Below, piece after piece: positions 33,182 through 43,342 of a stretch of DNA of 64,000 nucleotides. The notes under the pieces were generated by a model, which did no database searches, had not been told where the DNA came from, and saw only the letters and a program-made list of their open reading frames with translations. The stretch spans positions 38,390,058 through 38,454,057 of the forward strand of contig CM043946.1 in assembly GCA_014529385.2 (NCBI GenBank), read 5' to 3'. Both the position numbers and the translations under genes were made by a program. Positions within the stretch are counted from its first letter, which is position 1, and each line of letters starts with the position of its first letter. This DNA is from Adiantum capillus-veneris. Taxonomy: Eukaryota; Streptophyta; Polypodiopsida; Polypodiales; Pteridaceae.

Positions 33182-33712
33182 TTATACTCTTACCGTGCCA
33201 GTGTTGATGAGTCGGCACATCCACAAGAGGTCATCGCCTTTCATGGGCTCCACCTTTCCTTCGTTGCTCAGCACGTACGGGGTGATGGCGACGCGTCTGA
33301 TCACTCCCAGCCTCTTGGCTAACAACAATTGGAGGTAATTTCCATAATCAGCGTGTTGAATGAATTCTACTCCATTCAGCTGCAACTCGTCTCCAGCCCA
33401 CTGGGTTTCTCTCGTGGTAGAGAGATTCCTCAGGATAAGTTGTACAGGGAGAGGAGGAAGGTCCTCCACTCACTTCCCAAAATAGCGAGAGCAGAAGCCG
33501 AACCACTCTTCTGTAGGACATGGGAATCTTCTTACCACTTCTTCTTCCGGATTGTCGAAGTGAATTGGTAGCACTCGCATGCAGCGTGCAAATCGGTAGG
33601 TGACCTTCCGCCGCTTAGCTTCGGATGACTTCTTCCTTGACAAAGTGGGTACAACCCAGCTTTTTGAGCTTGAAGCACTTGCTTGGCCAGATGCTTCTCC
33701 CTTCGGGGTCAT
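33182..33712 (-). pseudogene. Element F leader ORF c/d, broken by one TGA
   Basis: Starts MTPKGEASGQ at 33712, overlapping ORF b as ATGA. It has EAKRRKVTYRFARCMRVLPI, then a TGA at 33470-33472 where element C has an Arg codon, then LPPLPVQLILRNLS, HADYGNYLQLLLAKRL, AITPYVL and DDLLWM in the same frame. The second half has no ATG at its start, which confirms that it is the continuation. The stop is consistent with CGA to TGA decay. Confidence 0.65.
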
Positions 33713-33918
33713 GTGTTTCCAGACTGGCTTATCTTCTCCTTGCCTTTGGCTCGAGCAGCCCCTTTAGGCCACTTTGGAGTTATATCTTTGATTGTAGTTT
33801 CTTTAGGGAAAAGAGGTCTCACCGTTTGCTTCCCTTCCTTGACATGAATGATTTCTTCGCGATGAATGTCGATGTAGATGACTTCAGCCCTTTCGCTGCC
33901 TTTGTTGCTGGCACTCAT
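33709..33918 (-). CDS. Element F leader ORF b
   Basis: A 69-residue intact ORF: VIYIDIHREEIIHVKEG, VRPLFPKETT, TPKWPKGAARAKGKEK. Its stop overlaps the start of ORF c/d (ATGA, 33709-33712) and its start lies inside ORF a in another frame. It is homologous to 19930-20121 in C. Confidence 0.62.
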   Translation of the reverse strand: MSASNKGSERAEVIYIDIHREEIIHVKEGKQTVRPLFPKETTIKDITPKWPKGAARAKGKEKISQSGNT

Positions 33919-34141
33919 TGACAGTGTGCCTTGGTTGACAACAGTGATGGCACTTCACCAATCTCCCACCTGATGCTTTCAATTTATAGTTAGAACGAAC
34001 GACACGAGATAGAGAAATTACCTCTTGAATGCTGATGACACCGCAGCCTGGCAATAGCACCTCAATGAAGGCGGCTAGTGCCTCCTTTGTCTCCTCTCCT
34101 TCCGTCCTCCAGTTACAAAATTCCTTCAGCCATTCGTCCAT
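33884..34141 (-). CDS. Element F leader ORF a with a CCHC zinc knuckle
   Basis: An 85-residue intact ORF starting MDEWLKEFCNWRTEGEE, with EVLLPGCGVISIQEV in the middle. It ends in CHHCCQPRHTVNEC, an exact C-x2-C-x4-H-x4-C zinc knuckle, followed by a basic tail. Such knuckles normally belong to the nucleocapsid part of gag and bind RNA. It is the first ORF after the primer site and overlaps ORF b by 35 bp. Confidence 0.65.
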   Translation of the reverse strand: MDEWLKEFCNWRTEGEETKEALAAFIEVLLPGCGVISIQEVISLSRVVRSNYKLKASGGRLVKCHHCCQPRHTVNECQQQRQRKG

Positions 34142-34198
34142 GATTGATAGTGGGCTTCACTTTCAGCATTGTAAACTGAAGGGTCTTAGAAAAGCCCT

Positions 34199-34217
34199 CC
34201 TCAATGGGGGAACCAAA
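34199..34217 (-). promoter_or_regulatory. Element F primer-binding site
   Basis: On the minus strand TTTGGTTCCCCCATTGAGG follows the LTR end. It is two bases away from the D site. Confidence 0.75.
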
Positions 34218-34351
34218 TGATGATGGCCTCTAAAACGTTGGGGGCCGAATGGCACGCCTCGAGCCTGCCCAGGATAAAGTGAATAGGGGGCACCACCTAG
34301 CTTTGAGCGGCTAGGACGCAAACCACGATGATATGAACACCGCAAACTTAC

Positions 34352-34420
<69 letters not shown>

Positions 34421-35710
34421 AAGAGGAAGAGAGAGATTTTTGCAAATGATGAAAACCCTCGGGGGTATGAGGGTGAAATATTTCTACAATATTTACAAAG
34501 TGGCATGCCGTGGTGGTAGAGAGGTAGGGAGAGGAGGTGGTGCAACCTACTTGGTGTGTTCTCTAAGACGACTCAATGATTGTGAATACTTACTATCAAG
34601 AGCGTGAATACGTGTGCGCATCGACCATTGGAGTCGAGAGATGGATGTGGTTCCCTTCGCATGGTGCAATTTCCAAGGAAAACCCAACACTCAAAACCCC
34701 CTCCCCGTGATGGTGATAGTGTCAATCCTTCCCACTACACTCTACCAAATGCTTGGCGCCTTATGAATTGCCCCCCCACCGATAGTGACCTCTCAGTGCC
34801 AATTTATAGGTGTTGGCTGCTTGGATTATGGTAATCCCAGTGTGGTTAGGGTAAGCTTAATCAGGGAGACAAAGCAAGTGGTGGGCCCGGTGTGGTTGAC
34901 CCTTGCTTTGTTTTGGGACATTATTAAAAGATGGGAATCTCTAGGTGGGCCTTTGTGACCATCACCTAGAGAGAGGATATTTACAAAAAATGGAAATTTA
35001 CAATGGCTCGGGTGAAAACAGAAGATAATGATGAAAATAACCTATAAATTATTGGGATGGCATCGTGTTGCGTGTTGCCGGCGAATGGTGTGCTTCCGGT
35101 GCGTCGATGTCGAGCGTACTTCTTTTCGGAATTGGCCGGGGCATGCCTCCGATGCATTTTCTCTTTTTGTTGTTGGCGGCGTGTGCTTTGGATCCTTCTT
35201 CTTTATTCATCGATGTCGTAGTCGTTTTTCCTTTGTATTTATGGTGTGATGCGTATAGGCGTGTGTGTGTATGTATTCGTGCATGAGGGCGGGTGTGTGT
35301 GTATGTATATGTATGTGTGTGCGCAAAAATGTGCGTGGGAAGGAGCTTTATATATATATAATATATATATATATATATTTTTTTTTAATTTTTTGCTTTT
35401 TTTTTTCGTTGATGGCGGACGACCGGCTGCCTGCTTTTTGCTCCGTGAGGTGAATGTGGGTGGGAATGAGGGTGGGGGTAGAGAGAGAGCGTGAGTGTGT
35501 GTGCGGTGTGTGTGTGTGCGTATGGTGTGTGTGTGTGTGTGGAAGCAGTCTGCTACGGTGCGTGAGTGCCCGGGTGGGAGAGAGGAAGGGTGCTATTGTG
35601 GGCTCGTGCACAGCGCCAAAGGGGAGAGGGGGGGGGGGGGGTGAGGGGGTGTGTGTGTGTGTATGGTGAGAGAGAGAGAGAGGGAGGCTCTACTGCCACT
35701 GTCCATGAGA

Positions 35711-35768
<58 letters not shown>

Positions 35769-35868
35769 TTTTGCGTAGCCTGAGCGCCCGAGTGGGAGAG
35801 AGAGGGTGTTGTCCGCGCTGGGTTGAGAGAGAGAGATTGTGAGGGAGAGGGAGCGGTGAGGTGTGTGG

Positions 35869-35942
<74 letters not shown>

Positions 35943-36480
35943 ATAGAGGGAGGAGGGCTGTGCCTTGTGGGCCACCGAACAAGAGAGTGAAGGAAGGGGG
36001 GGGGGGGGGGTTTGGCAATGGAGTGGGGTAGGGGAGATGTGTGGGCGAGAGAGAAAGGGGGGGAGAGGTTCTATTGTCTTGCATTGTAGCTTGAGGACGA
36101 GAGGGGGAAGCAAGTCAATGGGTGGGAGTGAGGGAATATATCAGCGGGCCAAGGGGGGGGAATGAGGCCGAGGGGAGGGTGAGGCGAGCGAGTGGGGAAG
36201 ACGGAGGAGGGGTCGGGGATAGAATATTAGCGGGCCAGGGGGGGGGGGGGGGTAGTGAGAGTGGGGTTGGGCGGAAAAATGTAAGGGGGGAATGTAAAGG
36301 GTAAGTGTAAGAATACGGGAGAGCGGAGGGGGGGGTTTCCATTCGGCTCACACAGAGGGAGCACCAGAGAGGGGGTCGGGGGGGTTTCTGCTCAAATCTT
36401 ACGCCTAGCCGCGGGGGGGGGGGGGGTAAAATAAGTTTTTTTTTTCTTTTTTTTCTTTGATTTTCAAAAGTCGGCTATCA
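34218..36480 (-). repeat. Element F 5' LTR
   Basis: The U5 end carries the hairpin CCTAGC...GCTAGG (34296-34315) and GGGGCACCAC box shared with D. A minus-strand TATA-like CCTATAAAT lies at 34802-34810. The U3 half is filled with GA, GT, AT and poly-G tracts (35270-36430). The right end GGCTATCA at 36480 corresponds to the TGATAGCCG start of the element E LTR. It interrupts the gag of element H. Frames rich in SLSLSL or RERERE here are microsatellite artefacts. Confidence 0.75.
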
Positions 36481-37878
36481 ATGCTTCTCTCCAAATCATA
36501 CCCTCTCATTCTTTCAAGAACAATCTCTGAAGAGTGGGGTAATGAGTGCGCTCTTTAGCCCTTAAGGTTCTATACCAGTCTCCCGCCGTTCCACTTAAGG
36601 TAAAACTAAAAGGATTACAACTATTTAGCTCGTTGTATTCTGCTAAGGAGTCACAAATATATTCAAACACCTCAGCATGCTTCCTAGCATCCTCACCACC
36701 ATTAAATTTTTGTGTTAGCTTTGCTACTTGGATTGCTTTAATTCTAGGCTCCCTATCAAGTGCATTACGCATATTTTGTGCAATAGAGTGCCCAATGATA
36801 TGAGCAAAGTCAGTCAAATCACCCACATGAGCAGGTAAGGCCAGTGGGGGCACTAGTGGCATCAGAGGTGGAGCAGGGGTTGGCATTGCCCTTGGCATAT
36901 GCACAGTCGATGCAGGATGTGACATGTGGCTGGGAAGAACCCCAATTGAATAAGGACTAGTATAATACACTCTCAGAGAATATGCCATTGATATCATTGG
37001 GGGTGGAGGAGTCACATTAACATGGGTGGCCACATGTACATATGGTCGATACACACTTGGAGGCCCTACAGTAGGTACTACACCACTAGGTAGCGGCATC
37101 GTACTAGCTATAGCGGTCATAGGTGCACTTCCCATTATGCTCATCGTTGGAGTAGCCATTGTGGTATCTCTAAAAGAGATTTGAGACAGATCTAAAAAAC
37201 TAAAGGTACTGCTCGTGGGCTCAATTTTCATTGAAACTCCTGAGAAAAGAACATATGAAGGATCTATGGGACTCACTGAAGGAGTCTTCATTTGTGATAG
37301 AGTCGGTTGTTTGCTCTTGCCCGTGTCTAGGAATCGCATAGGACCTGTCGAAGGCAAGTTCATCCCTCTATTCTTCCTCTCCGAGTAGATAATCCTATGG
37401 ATGACATTGCAAATCATGTGTCATTGTTCCTCTAGCCTTGTGGGACTGGATGTGGATGGTGCCACTTCTAACCAACCCACGTTATAGGTATAGCATGTGT
37501 ATAGGTCGGTCAAAGTCTTGGTGCGTAGGTCATATTCCCAATTTTCATTGAGAAACGACCCCTCTAGGTTTGGTGTACTCGATGTTCCTCTTGAAGTGGA
37601 AGCAATGTCACTTCCCCTAGTGGTCAAGTTTCTAGTCATCGCTACCTTAGGAGATGCCTCAGTGAAGGTGGCAGCTCAGTGGTACCCTCATTAACTGAAG
37701 CAGGTAGGATATTCACATGGACACTTCTAGGATGTATCGGGTCTACACAAGATGGGAATGGTGAATTTACTTCCTCCATCACTTCATTTACTTCAAGAGG
37801 CGCAGGTTCTGAGCGAGTAGCTTGGCTAAATGTATCCATTAGACGGCTAAACACACTAGCACTAGGCTCTGGAGCCAA
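36481..37878 (-). pseudogene. Element H gag (Ty3/gypsy)
   Basis: The longest piece (36506-37417) has a Pro/Met-rich N-terminal half and then KLTQKFNGGEDARKHAEVF, FTLSGTAGDWYRTL and LQRLFLKE, the usual gag core (F.G...A..F, L.G.A..WY..L, L...F). Further frames to 37878 are probably its N-terminus, with a shift and stops between. It is cut at 36480 by element F. The lineage is not assigned. Confidence 0.75.
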
Positions 37879-38816
37879 GGAAGGCGTGTCTTGGTTTGGA
37901 TTCTATGGGTTTTGTGTAGGGTATCCCTCCATCACGTCATAATCGGATGAAGAGTCGCTTGCCACTAGGTGTGGATCTTGCATGACACTATGGCGCACTT
38001 TACAGCACAACGTTTGACCAACCCAGGTGTCTGAGGCCCCCAAAATAATCAATTTTTTCCTAGGGAGGTGGGGGGAAGCGGGAGACACTTGGAGGGAGAG
38101 GCCTCCCCTTTATCCCACATTCAAGGGCTTCTCCTTGAGGGACTAGCCTATATATATAGAATCATACATATACTATATCATAAGACCAAGACCAAACCCA
38201 AACCCAAGCTCATGCTCATGCTCATGCCGGGGGCTTTTGGGCATGCAAATTTTTTTTCCGCACAATAGACCTTGTGTGAAAACCCAGTGCCCAAAAAATC
38301 CATATTTTATTATTTTATTATTTTATTATTTTATTTTTGGGAGACTTTGAGTTTTGGGTTTTTTTTATTTTTTGGGGCTGTGGTTCAGCTGCTCTCAAGT
38401 TTAGTGCGTTGTAGCCCTTGAGGTGCGTAGTCAGCCTTATCCTTAATTAAGTTTGACAGAAAAAAAACAAGAAATTGGCACAACGCTGAAAATGAGTCGC
38501 AAACCATAGAAGCTAACCTGCCCCTGTTACTAATTACAAATTGGCAAAAAACACAACATAATATATTAAAACAAAGATTAACAAGCACATAGATTAATAG
38601 AAAATGCAAGCAGATTAACATGCAGATTAGTGAAAACTCAAACAACACAATGAAAACGTAGGTAGATTAATCGGAAAAACACCAACATAAACAATAAACA
38701 CACACCTTCGTGGTTCTTCCACACTGTCAACACCCACAAACAGCCATTCCTCGCACACATACAACGAAAAGAAAACTTCACGCAGTCGCAAGAGATTTCT
38801 CTCGAGCTTGGTGCAA
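37879..38816 (-). other. Element H leader, no gene seen
   Basis: Between the primer site and gag. It contains short repeats (CTCATG triplets near 38208 and an ATTTT-type microsatellite at 38302-38335) and a TATATATA stretch at 38147. No supported ORF. Confidence 0.5.
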
Positions 38817-38829
38817 GGCAACGGTGCCA
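38817..38829 (-). promoter_or_regulatory. Element H primer-binding site
   Basis: On the minus strand TGGCACCGTTGCC follows GCATACATTTT. It matches the first part of the TGGCGCCGTTGCC site typical of Athila/Tat elements. Confidence 0.7.
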
Positions 38830-38833
38830 AAAA

Positions 38834-39117
38834 TGTATGCTCTCTCGTACGTGCCAATGCAGGGGACTTGCCGCATACACCGTGTGTGAGCCACAAACGC
38901 TAAAAACACACAACCAATCAAAGAAGGCATGCAGCAAAGAGAACAAGGGTGTGCCACTCACCGCTCTAGGCTACCGTTGTGAAGGATCCTCACACTGCAA
39001 ATAAGAAGAAGCGCGCATCACCAGTGCTCAACCACCGCGTCATTGCCGATGCCGCTGCGATGCTCAATCGCACACACTCTCTCTCACTCTCTCCCTAAAG
39101 CGCGCATGCGCGCGCAG

Positions 39118-39148
<31 letters not shown>

Positions 39149-39470
39149 AGCACACAATGGAGATGGAGAATGAGATAGAGAAAAATCAATCTCTATAGCA
39201 TGCACCCTCAAGAATGAGGAAATTAGGTCATAATGGCCCTTTTATATGGGTTTGGTCCGTCCACACATGGGTGTCCACACTTGGCTGGTCAAAGTAAAAT
39301 AACTGTCAAATAAGATATGTGGTGCACCTCTCATCGACGATCACCCAAGAACCTAACGTGCACATATAGGACTGACAAGCCTGGCCTATGACTCAAACAA
39401 AGTAATACGGGGTATGTCATTGATTAACATGGGCTAAATAATCTCTTCCTTGCTCAATTTCTCTTGATTT
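38834..39470 (-). repeat. Element H 5' LTR
   Basis: It begins TGTATGCTCTC on the plus strand next to the primer site and contains a minus-strand TATA box CATATAAAAGG at 39240-39249 and a CA microsatellite at 39120-39144. The right end is uncertain. Confidence 0.55.
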
Positions 39471-40670
39471 GCAGGCGCTACCCAAGATGGACAGATCTAT
39501 AGCATTTGGCCTCTTGCTTGCAATTGGCACACAATATTTGACATGGAGGATTGCCTATGCTTGTTAAAGTCACCAACTCTGAGCTCAACACACAAGGAGC
39601 ATCATTCTCCACAAGGTTTGGTAGAACTTGGTAGAAAGTTAATTGGGGCAATGAGAAGAGATGAAGTTGGAATAGGTATGCACTATCGAGATGAAGCACG
39701 AACAAGTAGAATCAATTTTGATTGTGTAGTCATTATGAATATATGTTGGAGGAACCCATTATGAAGGGAGTGGCCACCCATGGGCTACACTCATGGGGCA
39801 TTAAACCCAATTAAAGCAAAGGCGCCATTGGAGGCAGTGCCGCTTACAACGAAAGAAGGAGGAAGAGAAGAGTGGAGGGCCTAGCCCAATTGTCCCCCCT
39901 AGTCAAGCCATAAAGGCCCTCAAGGCCTAGCCGGCCCAAAGCCCTCGCCTGAAAAGGGTGGCCAATCACCAACACCAGTCAACGAGTAGCCATCTCTAGC
40001 CTAGTAAGTGGTCTGAATACCCATAGGCTACCCAGCCTTGCACCTCAACACACACACGCCTGTAGTGACTCACAGATAGAGCGCCATCAGTGGAGGTAGA
40101 GCAGGAAATCACCACATATACAAAGAAGGTTTTTTTTTTAAGTTTTCTTTTTAAAATCCTCCTTAAGAGCTTCTTCCCACAGCCGAAGAGAGCAAAGCCT
40201 ACTTAACGCAGCAAGAGTCCAATAAGAACTCTTTTTTCCTAGCACAAGCAATAAGCCCGTGCAAGAAAGAAGCAAGCGGAAAGCGCCAAAAACTACCAGG
40301 TGCAAGCCATAGGCGGCACCTACACACGATGCATCATAAAGGACGGTGCACACAATGGCTTGCAAAAGTGGCCTGACAAGGTGCAAGTAACCAAAAGAGG
40401 GGACGATCACATCTCGGCACACCAGAGGTGGATTTTTCCTTGCGTTATGTGGTCTTCTCCAACATTAGCATACTCTTGGCCGTTCCTTGCATTCCCACGG
40501 ATAGGTGATTCCTATGGACGGCCACATTGGCATTTTTTCTTGACATCGGCGTTCCTACAGATGTAGTCTTCCTGTGGATGACATCGTCCCAACATTGACA
40601 TCTCGCCATTGATGCTCATGCTGTGACGAACAATTTCATGTGGATGGTTCCATCATAAGCATGCTCAGGT
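39471..40670. other. no recognisable gene (1.2 kb)
   Basis: Several frames of 70-95 codons occur on both strands without motifs. I see no repeat with a partner in this window. Confidence 0.5.
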
Positions 40671-40990
40671 CAGGTGCCTATTCCATAGAGGAGTTACACC
40701 TGGCATTGGCATCGGCATCGGCATCGACATCGACGGTGAAGACTTCCCAAATACCCTCCCAATCTTCTCACATACCTTCCCAATATTCTCATGAAGACTG
40801 GAGACACACACACACACATTCTTGGATCTTGAAAACTCACACACACTCCTAATTCCATTACGGATTGGCATTTTGTCATCCATCGGATTGTCGGGCACAC
40901 ACATAGCTCGAATGCGGAGAATTCTACCACCACCAAAATCTGCCTGCATGTCCCGCAGGTATCTCTGAATGACCAGCATAGCTCCATCAT
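40670..40990 (-). repeat. repeat shared in inverted orientation with 63300-63480
   Basis: On the minus strand GAATGTGTGTGTGTGT, then a GGGAAGTCTTC-like stretch, CGATGTCGATG and GGTGTAACTCCTC occur in the same order as GAATGTGTGTGTGCA, CTGTCGATGTCGATGT and GGTGTTACTCCTC at 63352-63450. It is probably part of an LTR family. Confidence 0.45.
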
Positions 40991-41731
40991 GTTGGGGTAA
41001 GCCCAACTTGTGGCGATAAAATGGTGCCTAGCTATGAGGCTTGCATAAATTGGCCAGACCAAAGGTCCTTAACACCTTAAGGTTTTGGGGTCTAGATGGC
41101 TAGACCAATTTGTGGAATGTGGCAATTAAGCGCATATGCATGAGAATAGTACTGGGGTCTAAATTGGCCAGACCAAAGGTCCTTAACACCTTAAGGTTTT
41201 GGGGTCTAGATGGCTAGACCAATTTGTGGAACGTGGCAATTAAGCGCATATGCATGAGAATAGTATTGGGATGGGTGAGCTCCAAGGAAGCTGTCACCCA
41301 AAAGACCCACAATTGGTATCAAAGTCATGGTTGAAAGTCCAACCTCTAAGTCTGTGGAAAGGGACATGTTGAAGCTGACTCTCAGAGTCATGGTTGAAAG
41401 TCAAACCTTTGAGTCTGTGGAAAGGGACATGTTGATGCTCTCATCTTTCGAGCCTAGAAAAGATGGAACATGTTGGTACTCAAGAGGATGAGAAAGTCCC
41501 AAGTTTGGCTTAAGGAGACAGTTGTTGGTGTAAGCCCAAATTGTGGTGATGCTATGAGGCTTGCATAAATTGGCTAGACTAGAGGTCCCTAACACTTTAA
41601 GGTTTTGGGATCCAAATGTCTAGAAACCCATTTGTGAAATGTTGCAATTAAGCTCATATGCATGAGAACACTACTAGGACAAGTGACCTCCTCGGAAGTT
41701 GTCACCCCCATGACCTACACATTGATGAGGT

Positions 41732-41740
<9 letters not shown>
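40991..41740 (+). repeat. tandem LTR-like repeats
   Basis: TGTTGGGGTAAGCCC at 40991 and TGTTGGTGTAAGCCC at 41524 start two copies of one sequence. Inside the first, a 115 bp unit (AAATTGGCCAGACCAAAGG...) is present twice in a row (41047 and 41162), with a diverged copy at about 41567. A second unit of about 61 bp (TGGTTGAAAGTC.AACCT) is doubled at 41330-41439. Confidence 0.7.

Positions 41741-41763
<23 letters not shown>
41732..41763 (+). repeat. poly-G run of 32
   Basis: An uninterrupted run of 32 G. Its true length may differ, because such runs are poorly resolved by sequencing. Confidence 0.9.
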
Positions 41764-41764
<1 letters not shown>

Positions 41765-41879
41765 GTTCTTTCAAGCATGGGAACCCCCCTTCAAGGGGGA
41801 CTTAATTTTTTTATTTTTGTAAAAAGAATGCACAAGACTGGTGGTCAACCCCTATGTGCCCTCTCCGTTGTCACCCATT

Positions 41880-42006
41880 GGGGGGGGGGAGGGAGCGGGG
41901 GACCAAGCTCCCTCTCTCTCCCTTCTCCTTCTAATATTCACTTCCCCTCTCTCCCTCAATCAATCACCCTCCCTCTCTCTATCGCGTTAATGAGAGGGGG
42001 TGAAAG

Positions 42007-42066
<60 letters not shown>

Positions 42067-42388
42067 CCCCACTCTCCCATGCCATCTTCCTCCCTCTTTA
42101 ATTTTTTGGAAAAATTAGAACCCTCTCTCTCTCTACTTGATCACCTTTCTATTCCTCTCTCTCACTACACACTACATACACACATGCGCAGAAAACACAC
42201 ACACACACACATTCTCTCTCTCTCTCCCTCTTTCACACACTGACAGGCTCTGTCTCTCTTTCCAAGGTGCTTTCTCCCTCTCTAACATGCTCTCTCCCTA
42301 TCTATACACACACACATGGTTAACCACACACAAGGGAGAGGGACTCCCACACACACTCACTCTTGCCTCCCTCTCTTCCTCTTCAGGC

Positions 42389-42442
<54 letters not shown>

Positions 42443-42499
42443 ACAAACTGTGTTTCCCTCTATATACTCACACAAACACAACATACACACACATACAAT
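41880..42499 (+). repeat. CT/CA-rich low-complexity DNA
   Basis: CT runs at 42010-42046 and 42391-42441 mix with CA runs. The frames here (for example 41777-42118) are artefacts of the repeats. Element G starts abruptly on the right side. Confidence 0.8.
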
Positions 42500-42991
42500 C
42501 AATCGGATCTCTCAATATGCTACTTATAACTCCAAATTTGTGGACGTATGGGAGCAATGGGTTGAGTCATTGGAGGAAGGTGCTGGAGCAGGCGACTTCC
42601 TCAAGAAGGACCGATTGATTTCCGGCTCATGGTCACTACTAAAGGAGACAATAAAGAGGCGTTTTCCTATAGCATATGAGTTAGCAATTCAAGTGGCCCA
42701 CCTCAAAGAAAAGAAGTTGCACATGCAAGCAAAAGCAACCGACTCATAGGAATCAACGACAACTTACACCACCCCAAGGATAGTTGTAGCCGCTTAAACA
42801 ACACCGCCATTAGAAGTTTTAGAATATCAACAAGACCTACTAAATCACATCATAAGTCAGTTATAGAACTTGTTTGTACATTTGGTGTAAGAAGGATGGA
42901 CACCAAACCACAACCCAGAACAAGGAAGAGGGAAAAGGAGATAAGGCCAAGAGCATTACTACTACAATTTTCATGCAGATGGCCATGGTAT
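42500..42991 (+). pseudogene. Element G gag, first part
   Basis: YATYNSKFVDVWEQWVESLE, DFLKKDRLISGSWSLLKE and AYELAIQVAHLKEKKLH are close to gag of D. Stops follow TDS and VAA. The sequence runs up to the zinc-knuckle codons ADGHG, where element E is inserted. The gag N-terminus, leader and LTR of G are missing. Confidence 0.88.
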
Positions 42992-43251
42992 TGAGGCGGT
43001 CCGGGGAGGGCAACAAGAAGAGCAACCTCTAGACACCCTTCAAGGCTCCCGTGCTGCTCAATGGGGCTGGGGCACAACACAACACAAACCAAAACAACAA
43101 ACCCACAGCCAAATCCCAACTACACAAGGGGCACCACCTAGTTTAAGAGCGAACTAGGACGCAAAAGAGGAGAATCGTTAGAGCAACCCACAAACAAGCA
43201 AGGAATTTACACTAACCCTAACACCAATGGAACACTCTCACACACTACAAC

Positions 43252-43342
<91 letters not shown>

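Noticed and set aside
35553-36113. ORFs of 163-186 codons rich in SLSLSL or RERERE
   Set aside because: They translate GA/CT microsatellites inside the F LTR; the same happens at 11714-11945, 42316-42618, 43207-43478 and 59515-60111.
32944-36480. Idea that element F is an integrated pararetrovirus because of its ATGA-linked small ORFs
   Set aside because: It has a clear long LTR and the gag of Tat-type elements, and its homologue C has integrase and two LTRs with a target duplication. No movement or coat protein of a pararetrovirus is seen.
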